NCBI GenBank assembly: GCA_963822765.1
Contig: CAWGJL010000054.1
Span: forward strand, 62,001-126,000
Source: Palsa-504 sp963822765
GTDB taxonomy: Bacteria; Actinomycetota; Actinomycetes; Streptosporangiales; Streptosporangiaceae
Direction: 5' to 3'
DNA: 64,000 nt
Below, in pieces: positions 44,644 to 52,801 of the stretch (its first letter is position 1; each line of letters opens with the position of its first letter). The notes under the pieces are model-generated. The model saw nothing but the letters and a program-made list of their open reading frames with translations, made no database searches and was not told the DNA's origin. A program made the translations under genes and the position numbers.

Positions 44644-46155
44644 GTGAATGATCGAGAACCGGATATCGACCCCGAGTTCACTGCCCTGCCGCTCCGCGAC
44701 CTGGCCGACGCGGCCCTTACGCAGGCCAAGGCCCTGGGAGCTCAGCACGCTGACTTCCGGGCCGAGCGCCTCCGGGGCCAGCAGATCGGGCTGTCCGACG
44801 GGACCCCGCAGACGCTGTTCGACGCCGACGACACCGGCCTGGCCGTCCGCGTCATCGTGGACGGCACCTGGGGCTTCGCTTCGGCCGTCGACCTGACCAC
44901 GGATGCCGCCGCGCACGCGGCGCGGCAGGCCGTCGAGGTGGCCAAGGTGGCGGCGGCCATGAACACCGAACCGATCGAGCTCGCCCCCGAGCCCGGCTAC
45001 GGCGACGTGACCTGGATATCGGCGTACCAGGTCGATCCGTTCACGGTCAGCGTCGCGGACAAGGTGGCCCTGCTGGCGCAGTGGAGCACGGCGCTTCTCC
45101 GCCATGACGCGGTCAGCCACGTGGACGCCGCGCTGCACCAGGTCAGGGAGTGCAAGTTCTACGCGGACGGCGTCACCGCCGCGACCCAGCAGCGGGTCCG
45201 GCTGGCCCCCGTGGTCAACGCGGTCGCGGTCACCGACGACGGCCGGTTCGACACCATGCGGACGCTCGCCCCGCCGGCCGGGCGCGGGTATGAGTACCTC
45301 ACCGGCACCGGCTGGGACTTCGACGCCGAACTGGCCGAACTCCCCGAGCTTCTCGCGGCCAAGCTGAGGGCTCCCTCGGTCCAGGCCGGGCACTACGACC
45401 TGGTGATCGACCCGTCCAACCTGTGGCTCACCATTCACGAGTCGATCGGCCATGCCACCGAGCTCGACCGGGCGCTCGGCTACGAGGCCGCCTACGCCGG
45501 TACCTCGTTCGCCACCCCGGACAAGCTCGGCAGCCTGAAGTACGGCTCCGGCGTCATGCACGTCACCGGCGACCGCACCGTCGAGCACGGCCTGGCCACC
45601 ATCGGCTACGACGACGAGGGCGTGGCCGGCCAGTCCTGGGACCTGATCACCGGCGGCATCCTGACCGGCTACCAGCTCGACCGGCGGATGGCGCGCAGCC
45701 AGGGCTTCGGGCGGTCGAACGGCTGTGCCTTCTCCGACGGCCCGAACCATATCCCGCTGCAGCGGATGGCGAACGTGTCGCTGCGGCCCGCCCCCGCGGG
45801 CGGCCCGTCGACCGAGGACCTGATCTCCGGCGTCGAGGAGGGCATCTACGTCCTCGGCGACAAGAGCTGGTCGATCGACATGCAGCGGTACAACTTCCAG
45901 TTCACCGGCCAGCGGTTCTTCAAGATCAAGAACGGAAGACTTGCCGGCCAGCTCCGGGACGCGGCCTATCAAGCCAACACCGCGGATTTCTGGGGCGCCA
46001 TGGAGGCCGTTGGCGGGCCCCAGACCTACGTGCTCGGCGGGGCATTCAACTGCGGCAAGGGCCAGCCCGGCCAGGTCGCCCCGGTCAGCCACGGCTGCCC
46101 GGCCGCGCTGCTGCGCGGGATCCGGATCCTCAACACCGTCGAGGAGGGCCAGTGA
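44644..46155 (+). CDS. tldD: TldD-type metalloprotease subunit
   Basis: The catalytic half of the TldD/TldE protease. The zinc motif HESIGHATELDR is present (HExxxH). The protein has 503 residues, starting from GTG 44644. It ends DFWGAMEAVGGPQTYVLGG...CGKGQPGQ, typical of the family. It is coupled to tldE by a GTGA overlap. Known partners degrade or mature peptides such as microcins and CcdA; the role in actinobacteria is not settled. Confidence 0.95.
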   Translation: MNDREPDIDPEFTALPLRDLADAALTQAKALGAQHADFRAERLRGQQIGLSDGTPQTLFDADDTGLAVRVIVDGTWGFASAVDLTTDAAAHAARQAVEVAKVAAAMNTEPIELAPEPGYGDVTWISAYQVDPFTVSVADKVALLAQWSTALLRHDAVSHVDAALHQVRECKFYADGVTAATQQRVRLAPVVNAVAVTDDGRFDTMRTLAPPAGRGYEYLTGTGWDFDAELAELPELLAAKLRAPSVQAGHYDLVIDPSNLWLTIHESIGHATELDRALGYEAAYAGTSFATPDKLGSLKYGSGVMHVTGDRTVEHGLATIGYDDEGVAGQSWDLITGGILTGYQLDRRMARSQGFGRSNGCAFSDGPNHIPLQRMANVSLRPAPAGGPSTEDLISGVEEGIYVLGDKSWSIDMQRYNFQFTGQRFFKIKNGRLAGQLRDAAYQANTADFWGAMEAVGGPQTYVLGGAFNCGKGQPGQVAPVSHGCPAALLRGIRILNTVEEGQ

Positions 46156-47570
46156 GCGGGTTTTCGCCGCAGGAGGCCGTCGAACGGGCCCTGGCCGCCA
46201 GCCGGACCGACGACTGCGTGGTGATCGCCGAGGAGACCTCCAGCGCCAACCTGCGCTGGGCGGGCAACACGCTCACCACCAACGGCGTGTCCAGCTCGCG
46301 CCAGCTCACCGTCATCGCCATCGACCGGCGCGCCGACGGCGCCTGCGCCGGCATCATCTCCCGGGCGGGGATCGGCCCCGATCAGGTCGAGGACGTGGTG
46401 CGGGAGGCGGAGCACGCCGCCGCCGAAGGGACGCCCGCCGAGGATGCCGCGCAGGTAGCCGGGGGCGATGAGGCCGCTCCGTTCGGACAAAATAATGACG
46501 AACCAGGCTGGGACTCCGCGCCTGGCCGGACCGAGATCGGCGTGCTGCGCGACTTCGCGGCCGCGCTCGGCGAGACGCTGCGCCAGGCCCAGGGCGCGGA
46601 CCGGAAGCTGTACGGGTTTGCCGAGCACGATCTGGTCAGCACGTTCCTGGGCACCTCGCGCGGGCTGCGGCGGCGGTTCGACCAGCCGACCGGGCGGGTC
46701 GAGCTGAACGCGAAATCGGCGGACCTGACCCGGTCGGCCTGGACCGGCGCGGCCACCCGCGACTTCACCGACGTGGACATCGCGGGCCTGGACGCCGGGC
46801 TCGGCGAGCGGCTGGACTGGGCCAAGCGCTCGATCTCGCTGCCGGCCGGGCGGTACGAGACGCTGCTGCCGCCGACCGCCGTCTCCGACCTGCTGGTCTA
46901 CCTGTACTGGTCGGCCGGGGCCAAGGACGCCACGGACGGGCGGACGGTGTTCAGCAAGGCCGGCGGCGGGACCCGGGTCGGCGAGCGGCTCTCGCCGCAG
47001 CCCGTCACCTTGTCCAGCGACCCGCTGGCGGCCGGGCTGCGCTGCGCGCCGTTCGTCATCACGCACGCGTCCGGCTCTGACTCCTCGGTCTTCGACAACG
47101 GGCTCACGCTGAACCCGACCGCCTGGATCCAGGACGGCACGCTGGCCGCCCTGCACTCCTCACGGCACTCCGCGACGCTGGCCGGGCTGCCGTTCACGCC
47201 CGCCATCGACAACCTGAGCTTCGCCACCTCGGCCCCCGGCGCGCCCACGCTGGAGGAGATGATCGCGTCCACCGGCCGCGGGCTGCTGCTGACCTGCCTG
47301 TGGTACATCCGCGAGGTCGACCCGCAGGTCCTGCTGCTCACCGGGCTCACCAGGGACGGCGTCTACCTGGTGGAGAACGGCGAGGTGGTCGGCGCGGTGA
47401 ACAACTTCAGGTTCAACGAATCGCCGGTGGCCATGCTCGGGCGGCTCCTGGAGGTCGGCGCCACTGTCCCGACCCTGCCGCGTGAATGGGGCGATTACTT
47501 CAACCGCGCCGCGATGCCGCCGGTGCGCGTCGAGGGCTTCAACATGTCGTCGGTGAGCCAGGCCAGCTGA
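46152..47570 (+). CDS. TldE/PmbA-type partner protein
   Basis: The non-catalytic partner of TldD, 472 residues from GTG 46152. It has no HExxxH motif, as expected. Conserved features include SSANLRWAGNTLTTNG and the C-terminal LTRDGVYLVENGEVVGAVNNFRFNESP. An insert around residue 95-130 (AAEGTPAEDAAQVAGGDEAAPFGQNNDEP) is low-complexity. The open frame extends far upstream into tldD, but only the GTG overlapping the tldD stop makes sense. Confidence 0.94.
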   Translation: MSGFSPQEAVERALAASRTDDCVVIAEETSSANLRWAGNTLTTNGVSSSRQLTVIAIDRRADGACAGIISRAGIGPDQVEDVVREAEHAAAEGTPAEDAAQVAGGDEAAPFGQNNDEPGWDSAPGRTEIGVLRDFAAALGETLRQAQGADRKLYGFAEHDLVSTFLGTSRGLRRRFDQPTGRVELNAKSADLTRSAWTGAATRDFTDVDIAGLDAGLGERLDWAKRSISLPAGRYETLLPPTAVSDLLVYLYWSAGAKDATDGRTVFSKAGGGTRVGERLSPQPVTLSSDPLAAGLRCAPFVITHASGSDSSVFDNGLTLNPTAWIQDGTLAALHSSRHSATLAGLPFTPAIDNLSFATSAPGAPTLEEMIASTGRGLLLTCLWYIREVDPQVLLLTGLTRDGVYLVENGEVVGAVNNFRFNESPVAMLGRLLEVGATVPTLPREWGDYFNRAAMPPVRVEGFNMSSVSQAS

Positions 47571-47632
47571 GCGGCGGCTAGTCCGGGGGTGCGGGGTCGC
47601 GAGCGCTTGGCGGCGAGGCATACCGTGGAGGC

Positions 47633-48001
47633 GTGAGGTTGAGTCACGCTGACCGCGGGCGGTCGCAGGTGCACATGGTGACGCAGGCACGGCGCTCGCT
47701 GTCCGACGACATCAACTTCCGGCAGCGCAGGTACCTGCTGATGATGGGCATCCGGGCTGTCTGCTTCGTAATCGCCGTGGTTATGTTCGTCAATCACCTG
47801 GGCTGGCTGACCGTGATACCGGCCGTCGGCGCTATCGTCATTCCCTATTTCGCCGTGGTGTTCGCCAACGGCGGCCGGGAGCCGGGCAACACCCGCGGCT
47901 TCATGGAGTACCAGCCCAACCTGCCGGTGACCCGTGACCCGGGCGGCCCATCCGCAGAAAGCGGCCATCAGCCCCCGGGGCCCGGCGGCGGCAACAACTG
48001 A
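47633..48001 (+). CDS. DUF3099 membrane protein
   Basis: A 122-residue small membrane protein. It shows ARRSLSDDINFRQRRYLLMMGIRAVCFV, two adjacent membrane helices (residues ~38-83), and a Pro/Gly-rich tail ending PPGPGGGNN. The GTG start at 47633 is assumed; an internal Met (MVTQARRSLSDD) may be the real start. Function is unknown. Confidence 0.85.
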   Translation: MRLSHADRGRSQVHMVTQARRSLSDDINFRQRRYLLMMGIRAVCFVIAVVMFVNHLGWLTVIPAVGAIVIPYFAVVFANGGREPGNTRGFMEYQPNLPVTRDPGGPSAESGHQPPGPGGGNN

Positions 48002-48045
48002 TTCCGCTGCTCAGCCTCCTGGCGAGATCTGGTTGTAATTGGGTC

Positions 48046-48077
48046 TTGACACACTAGGGGGTGTTTCCGTGTAGCAT
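48046..48077 (+). promoter_or_regulatory. Promoter-like sequence ahead of the structured element
   Basis: A perfect TTGACA at 48046-48051 is followed after 20 bases by TAGCAT at 48072-48077. The spacing is longer than ideal. It points to the hairpin cluster that begins at 48085 and there is no open reading frame to serve, which suggests a non-coding transcript. Confidence 0.45.
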
Positions 48078-48084
48078 TCATATC

Positions 48085-48220
48085 GGTGCTCCGGTCCCCC
48101 GTCGGAGCGCCGCTGCCGGCGTTCCGGGCCCCCGTCGGAACGCCGATGATCGCGACGCCGGGTGGTTTGCCCCCGTAGCCACCCGGCGTCGCCCTAACTT
48201 CGCCGGGCTTTCAGCCCGGC
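48085..48220 (+). ncRNA. Candidate non-coding RNA with three C-rich hairpin loops (6C-RNA-like)
   Basis: Three consecutive stems: GGTGCTCCG/CGGAGCGCC (48085-48111, one G-U pair), GGCGTTCCG/CGGAACGCC (48118-48144, perfect) and a perfect 14-bp stem, GCGACGCCGGGTGG (48152-48165) with 48179-48192. All three loops contain CCCCCGT. A fourth hairpin, GCCGGGCT-TTC-AGCCCGGC (48202-48220), could terminate. The actinobacterial 6C RNA class has hairpins with runs of at least six Cs in the loops; here there are three loops with five. TTGACA lies 34 bases upstream of the first stem. Identity with 6C is a hypothesis; strong structure is directly visible. Confidence 0.6.
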
Positions 48221-48245
48221 TTCGCCATTGGCTCGCAGTGCTAAT

Positions 48246-48277
48246 CCGGGGGGACGACCCCCGGACCCCCCGCGTGG
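48246..48277 (+). repeat. GC-rich palindromic repeat, family A copy 4
   Basis: CCGGGGGGACGACCCCCGGA followed by a C6 run and GCG, just downstream of the hairpin cluster. Confidence 0.7.
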
Positions 48278-48712
48278 CGCTCTGTCGGACGTGGGGCTGT
48301 CGGGACGCCTTCTTCTGTAGGTTGGTTCTGGTTCTGGTTCTGTGGGTTCTTCTGGGCTTGGTCTTGGGTTCTTCTGGGTTGACTTCTGTGCACGTGCATT
48401 TTGGCGGGGTTGAGATGTGGCTGGTTGGGATGTGTCGCAGTTAATTCGCAACGAGGGGTTGGTTGGCCAAGTTGAGGGCCGGGCAAGTGGGCGGGTCGGG
48501 GCCGCGAGTTGACGGGCCGGAGTTCTGGGTTCTGGGTTCGCTCTGAATGCATTTTGTATGCAGCGGTTACATCGGGCAATCGGGGCTGCTTTGAGCGGGG
48601 ATTCTTAGGGAATGTTGAGGCGTTTTTCGTTATTGGCTAGGCCAAATTCGGCGGAATGATCAGCAGGCGCATACTAATAGCCCGAGGTATTGCCACATTG
48701 TGGGCGGCCTGG
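48278..48712. other. G+T-rich non-coding stretch
   Basis: From about 48300 to 48560 the + strand is strongly G/T-rich, with iterated GGTTCTGGTTCT and TGGGTTCTTCTGGG units. A 15-bp palindrome, TGCAT-TTTGT-ATGCA, lies at 48548-48562. The remaining 150 bases to the permease stop are AT-richer. Open frames here are short, Gln/Asn/Pro-biased and unconvincing. Confidence 0.45.
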
Positions 48713-49612
48713 TTATTCGGTCTTGCGGAACTCGGCTATGGCTATGGCTAGCATCGCGGCTCCCATGAACGCGACCATGGCCAGAGATAGTCCCAGTGGG
48801 ACGACCCAGCCGAACCACGTGATGCCGGGGCTCAGGGTCTGCACGGCTAGCGGGCTGACCGCCAGGTGGCCGAACACCGCGGAGCGCATCGGGTCGACGA
48901 TGTAGGTCAGCGGGTCGATGCGGGTCAGCACGGTCAGCCAGGCGGGCAGGCCGTTCAGCGGGTAGAGCGCACCGGACAGGAAAAACAATGGCAACACGAA
49001 CAACTGGGTGAGCGCCATGAACGCCTGTATCTGCTTTATCCGGGCTGCCATCATGACCCCGAACGCGGTCAACGTGAACGACAGCAGCAGCAGTTCCCCG
49101 ACCAGGGTGAGCAGCAGCAACGGGTTGTAGGGCACGTGCGCCACGCCGGCCAGGGCCAGGAAGATGAGGCCCTGGAAGGTGGCGACCGTGGCGCCGCCCA
49201 GGCACTTTCCGACCACGATGGCCCAGCGCCGCACCGGCGCGACCAGCATCTCGCGCAGGAACCCGAACTCCCGGTCCCAGACGATCGACGCGGCCGAGAA
49301 GATCGAGGTGAACAGGACCGACATGGCGAGCACGCCCGGATAGATGAACGTCCTGAAGTCCACCCCGGCCGGCAGGCCGCGAGAGGCGAGCCGGGACAGG
49401 CCGGTGCCGAGCACGAACAGGAACAGGACCGGCTGCACCAGCGACGTGACGGCCCGCAGCCGGTCGGTACGGAACCTGATCAGCTCGCGGCGCCAGACGA
49501 TGCTCACCGCGCGCAGGTCGTGCCGCACGCTGCGCTCGGGGACGGCCACCCTGATCGTCTCGGTCAGCGCCGGTTCGTCGTCCGTGAAGGTCTCGATGTC
49601 TCTGGTTGCCAC
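48713..49612 (-). CDS. ABC-2 type transporter permease (daunorubicin-resistance type)
   Basis: A 299-residue export permease with six membrane segments. It has the ABC-2 signature around VWDREFGFLREMLVAPVRRWAIVVGK and a second conserved loop, LFFLSGALYPLNGLPAWL. It lies 17 bases downstream of the ATPase gene, and the two form an exporter of the DrrA/DrrB kind. Substrate is unknown. Confidence 0.93.
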   Translation of the reverse strand: MATRDIETFTDDEPALTETIRVAVPERSVRHDLRAVSIVWRRELIRFRTDRLRAVTSLVQPVLFLFVLGTGLSRLASRGLPAGVDFRTFIYPGVLAMSVLFTSIFSAASIVWDREFGFLREMLVAPVRRWAIVVGKCLGGATVATFQGLIFLALAGVAHVPYNPLLLLTLVGELLLLSFTLTAFGVMMAARIKQIQAFMALTQLFVLPLFFLSGALYPLNGLPAWLTVLTRIDPLTYIVDPMRSAVFGHLAVSPLAVQTLSPGITWFGWVVPLGLSLAMVAFMGAAMLAIAIAEFRKTE

Positions 49613-49629
49613 GTGCCTACCGCCCCTGC

Positions 49630-50607
49630 CTATCTCCGGCCGAACCTGGTCGCGATCCGGCGGTTACGGTCGCCGATCGAGGCCTCGGCATCACGGATGG
49701 TCTTACCCGTGTATGACATGAACACGTCGTCCAGCGAGGGCCTGGACACGCTCACCGAGCGGATGGCGACCGGCATCCCGGCGAACAGCCGGGGCACGAA
49801 GAGCTCGCCAGACTCCACGGAGAACGTCACGAGGTTCTCGTGCACGCCTGCGTCGACGCCGAACCTCTCGTCCAGGGCCTTGATCGCCGCCTGGTCGTCG
49901 GCCGTGCTGATCTGCACCCGGTCCTTGCCGATGGACGCCTTCAGCGCCTCCGGCGTGTCGATCGCGACGATCTCGCCGTGGTCGATGATGGCGATCCGGT
50001 CGCAGTTCTCCGCCTCGTCCATGTAGTGCGTGGTGAGGAAGATCGTGATGTCCTCGCGCCGCTTCAGCTCGTTGATGTAATCCCAGATCGAAACCCGGGT
50101 CTGCGGGTCCAGGCCCACCGTCGGCTCGTCGAGGAACAGTACCCGCGGCGCGTGCAGCAGGCCACGGGCAATCTCCAGCCGCCGCTGCATGCCGCCCGAG
50201 TAGGTGGCCACGACACTGCCACGCCGCTCCCACAGCCCGACCATCTCCAGTACCTGGCGCAGCCGCGGCCCGAACGCCGCCTTGGGCACCCCGTACAGGT
50301 CGGCGTGGAAGCGCAGGTTCTGCTCCCCGGTCAGGTAGTTATCCAGGGTGGTGTCCTGGAACACCAAGCCGATGTTGCGGCGTACGGTGTCCCGTTCCCT
50401 GACCACGTCGTGGCCCGCGACCCTGGCGGAGCCCGAGGTGGGATCCGCCAGGGTGCACAGGATCTTGATCGTGGTGGACTTGCCGGCGCCGTTCGGGCCG
50501 AGAAACCCGAACGTCTCCCCGGCGGCGACGTCGAAGTCGATGCCGCGGACGGCATCGATCTCGCCGTACTTCTTGGTCAGCGCGCTGACCGAGATCGCCT
50601 CTGTCAC
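49630..50607 (-). CDS. ABC transporter ATP-binding protein, DrrA type
   Basis: A 325-residue ATPase: Walker A GPNGAGKST, Q-loop FQDTTLD, signature YSGGMQRRLEIARGL, Walker B VLFLDEPTVGLDPQ. The C-terminal domain ends in the family motif SLDDVFMSYTGKTIRD. GTG 50607 starts two bases after the padR stop, so it is coupled to the regulator gene. Confidence 0.93.
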   Translation of the reverse strand: MTEAISVSALTKKYGEIDAVRGIDFDVAAGETFGFLGPNGAGKSTTIKILCTLADPTSGSARVAGHDVVRERDTVRRNIGLVFQDTTLDNYLTGEQNLRFHADLYGVPKAAFGPRLRQVLEMVGLWERRGSVVATYSGGMQRRLEIARGLLHAPRVLFLDEPTVGLDPQTRVSIWDYINELKRREDITIFLTTHYMDEAENCDRIAIIDHGEIVAIDTPEALKASIGKDRVQISTADDQAAIKALDERFGVDAGVHENLVTFSVESGELFVPRLFAGMPVAIRSVSVSRPSLDDVFMSYTGKTIRDAEASIGDRNRRIATRFGRR

Positions 50608-50609
50608 TC

Positions 50610-51263
50610 CTACGCTTCCTGCTCCGTGTCCTCGTCGTCTGCGGCGAGGATACGGTACAGGGCCTTGCGCGTGTCGGCCAGGATCTTGCTGGCCTGCTGG
50701 ACCTGGACCGGCGAGCCGGCCTGGGCGACCTGCACGGTGGCCATGGCCACCTGGCGGGCCAGGTTGTGCATCTGGACCGCGGCGTCGTCGACGCTGCCGG
50801 TCACGGCGTCCCAGGACGCCTTGAGCTCGTCGGCGTGGGCCTGGACGTAGGCCCGGCCCTCGTCGGTCAGCGTGTAGTTCCGCCGGCGGTCTTCGCCCGC
50901 TGCCGCCGCGATCAGGCCCTCGTCCTCCAGCTGCTGCAGCGCCGGGTAGACCGACCCCGCACTCGGCCGCCACACGCCCTGCGTGCGCTCGCCGATCTCC
51001 TGGATGATCTGGTACCCGTTCCAGGCCTGCCCTTCACCCAGCAGGTCCAGGATCGCGGCGCGGACGTCACCACGCCGCACGCGCGGCCCGCGGCCTCCGG
51101 GGCCACGGAACCTCGGCGGCCCGAACGGCCCGCCGCGCATCTCGAACTGGAACGGGCCAGGGCCCCACGGCCCGGGGCCGCCGCGCATCCGGCCGCGCCC
51201 TCGCGCGTGCCCGCGGTGTCCTTCTCGTCCTTCTCGGGGATCTCCCCATCCTTCTTCATGCAT
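50610..51263 (-). CDS. PadR-family transcriptional regulator
   Basis: A 217-residue regulator. An unusual N-terminal ~65 residues is Gly/Arg/Pro-rich (GHARGRGRMRGGPGPWGPGPFQF). It is followed by the PadR winged helix (DVRAAILDLLGEGQAWNGYQIIQEI, SAGSVYPALQQLEDEGLI) and a C-terminal dimer helix. AAGGAG lies nine bases before ATG 51263. It leads the regulator-ATPase-permease operon, so it likely represses its own operon until a drug-like ligand binds. Confidence 0.93.
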   Translation of the reverse strand: MHEEGWGDPREGREGHRGHARGRGRMRGGPGPWGPGPFQFEMRGGPFGPPRFRGPGGRGPRVRRGDVRAAILDLLGEGQAWNGYQIIQEIGERTQGVWRPSAGSVYPALQQLEDEGLIAAAAGEDRRRNYTLTDEGRAYVQAHADELKASWDAVTGSVDDAAVQMHNLARQVAMATVQVAQAGSPVQVQQASKILADTRKALYRILAADDEDTEQEA

Positions 51264-51287
51264 TTTGATACTCCTTAAAGCTGTCTA

Positions 51288-51328
51288 GATCGCCTTTCGA
51301 TCCTTGTAGTTAGGTTAACGATATATCG
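51288..51328. promoter_or_regulatory. Palindromes upstream of padR (candidate operator)
   Basis: GATCG-CCTTT-CGATC (51288-51302) and the perfect palindrome CGATATATCG (51319-51328) lie 25-65 bases upstream of the padR start. Paired dyads there fit PadR autoregulation. Binding is inferred only. Confidence 0.4.
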
Positions 51329-51454
51329 GCATCGATCGCATGGCAAGCTTTGACTTCAAGATCTTTTTCCCGAACGGGCCGTGGCGCGTGCCTCGCGGGC
51401 GGCCGTTTGGCGCTGAGGGGCGGCCGGGGTCCGCTGGGGGCGCCGGGCGCTTGA

Positions 51455-51606
51455 GGCGGCGCTGGGCCCTGGGGCGGCGCTGGGCCCTGGGGCGGCGCTG
51501 GGCCCTGGGGCGGCGCTGGGCCCTGGGCGGCGCTGGGCCCTGGGGCGGCCGCTCGGCCCTGGGGCGGCGCTGGGCCCTGGGGCGGCGCTGGGCCCTGGGG
51601 CGGCCG
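51455..51606. repeat. 18-bp tandem repeat array
   Basis: About eight copies of an 18-bp unit (CGGCGCTGGGCCCTGGGG) with a few variants, one of 17 bp and one with CGCTCGG. On the minus strand it could encode PPQGPA hexapeptides, but no convincing gene surrounds it; the open frame containing it has no ribosome site or conserved domain. The rest of 51329-51784 holds nothing recognisable. Confidence 0.85.
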
Positions 51607-51784
51607 GGCTCGGGGCCGGAGGTGCCCCTGGTCCAAGACCTGGCGAGCTGGCCGCCGTTGAGAACTCGGAAGCCACACCAGCCTCAAGCATCACAGAGGG
51701 TGGATTAACTCCGGGGGCGGCCGCGTTCTCGGTGTGACCCGTGGCTGCGGGCACGCGCCGGGAGGCGTAGTCCCCTTTGGGGTT

Positions 51785-51904
51785 GTGGCACACATGCCCC
51801 GATAGATGGGGGTCGTGGCACACGTGCCCCGCAGGCCCGCCGCCGACGTTCGGGGGCTGTGGCACACATGCCCCGATAGACGGGGGTCGTGGCACACGCA
51901 CCCC
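51785..51904. repeat. Four copies of a GTGGCACACATGCCCC motif in two pairs
   Basis: Copies at 51785-51800, 51815-51830, 51859-51874 and 51889-51904 (the last two to five bases vary). Within each pair the spacing is exactly 30; the pairs are 74 apart. The spacers GATAGA(T/C)GGGGGTC are also conserved. There is no coding context. 51905-52101 shows nothing further. Confidence 0.85.
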
Positions 51905-52101
51905 ACGCCAGACCGCGATCCGGGCCAGGAAACGCCATCCAACCCGGAAGAACCATCACGGTGTCACAGCCACCAGGTTCGGCTCGATCCGCTCGTGGGA
52001 CGTGAGGGGCGGACGGGGACGCTGGAGGGCACCGTGGTGACGCTGGAGGGGAGCGCGGCTAGGGCGGGATCCCGCGGGCGGTTAACCGAGCGGGACGTGG
52101 G

Positions 52102-52671
52102 TTAGGGGCGGACCGGGAGGGTGTACTCGCGGCGGATGCTGTTGCCGAGGCGGGAGATGTCGGCGCCGTAGATGTGCATGGAGATGGCTACGGTGTCGCC
52201 GGTGTTGCGGACGCGGTGGATGTCGCCGGGCGGGGCGAAGCCGCTCACCGCGCCGGATGGGTTCACGTTGCGGGCGGCGAGCCGGAGCGCGTCGCCGTCG
52301 TCGGTGAGGGCGAAGATCTCCTCGTACTCGCGGCCCTGCAGGACACCGGTGACGCACCAGGCCACGTGGTCGTGAATGATCGTCTCCTGCCCGGGCAGCC
52401 AGACCATGGCCGAGATCGAGAACGAGCCGTCCGGCTCGCAGTACAGCAGGTGGCTCTGATAGCAGGACGGGTCGCCCTGCCGCAGGCGGGCGGGGAGCAG
52501 TTCCCCCGGGTCGGGAAGGTTGGCACGCAGGGCGCACGCGACGCGATCGGCGGTCTTCTGCCAGCCCAGGGCCAGGCCTACTTCGGCGCGGACCGCCCGC
52601 ACGAGGCCGTCCGGGCACTTTTCCGCGGTCGCCGGGCGCATGACCGTAGTATTCGTGCTGGTCAGTGTCAT
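52102..52671 (-). CDS. Cysteine dioxygenase-like cupin
   Basis: A 189-residue cupin. Metal ligands His-x-His are in ETIIHDHVAWCVTGVLQGREYEE and the third His is in PPGDIHRVRN. This fits non-heme iron thiol dioxygenases that oxidise cysteine or related thiols to sulfinates. The start is MTLTSTNTTV at 52671 with GGGAGG a few bases upstream. Substrate specificity (cysteine versus mercaptopropionate) cannot be told. Confidence 0.87.
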   Translation of the reverse strand: MTLTSTNTTVMRPATAEKCPDGLVRAVRAEVGLALGWQKTADRVACALRANLPDPGELLPARLRQGDPSCYQSHLLYCEPDGSFSISAMVWLPGQETIIHDHVAWCVTGVLQGREYEEIFALTDDGDALRLAARNVNPSGAVSGFAPPGDIHRVRNTGDTVAISMHIYGADISRLGNSIRREYTLPVRP

Positions 52672-52801
52672 GACACCTCCCTGGTGAGGATCCTAGGTTA
52701 GCGATCAGCGGTGTATTAACACCAATGCCAATCCGGTCGCTGACCAATAGGCAACATTGATCAATGCTGATCGCGGGGGCGGTGAGGGCTGCGGCCTAGG
52801 G

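Noticed and set aside
45423..46151. A long upstream extension of the TldE frame inside tldD
   Set aside because: The extension is in a different frame from conserved tldD, and GTG 46152 overlapping the tldD stop is the natural start.
51310..51901. Pro/Gln/Ala-repeat open frames over the tandem arrays
   Set aside because: They are produced by the repeat unit itself being free of stops in several frames; no start signal or domain supports translation.
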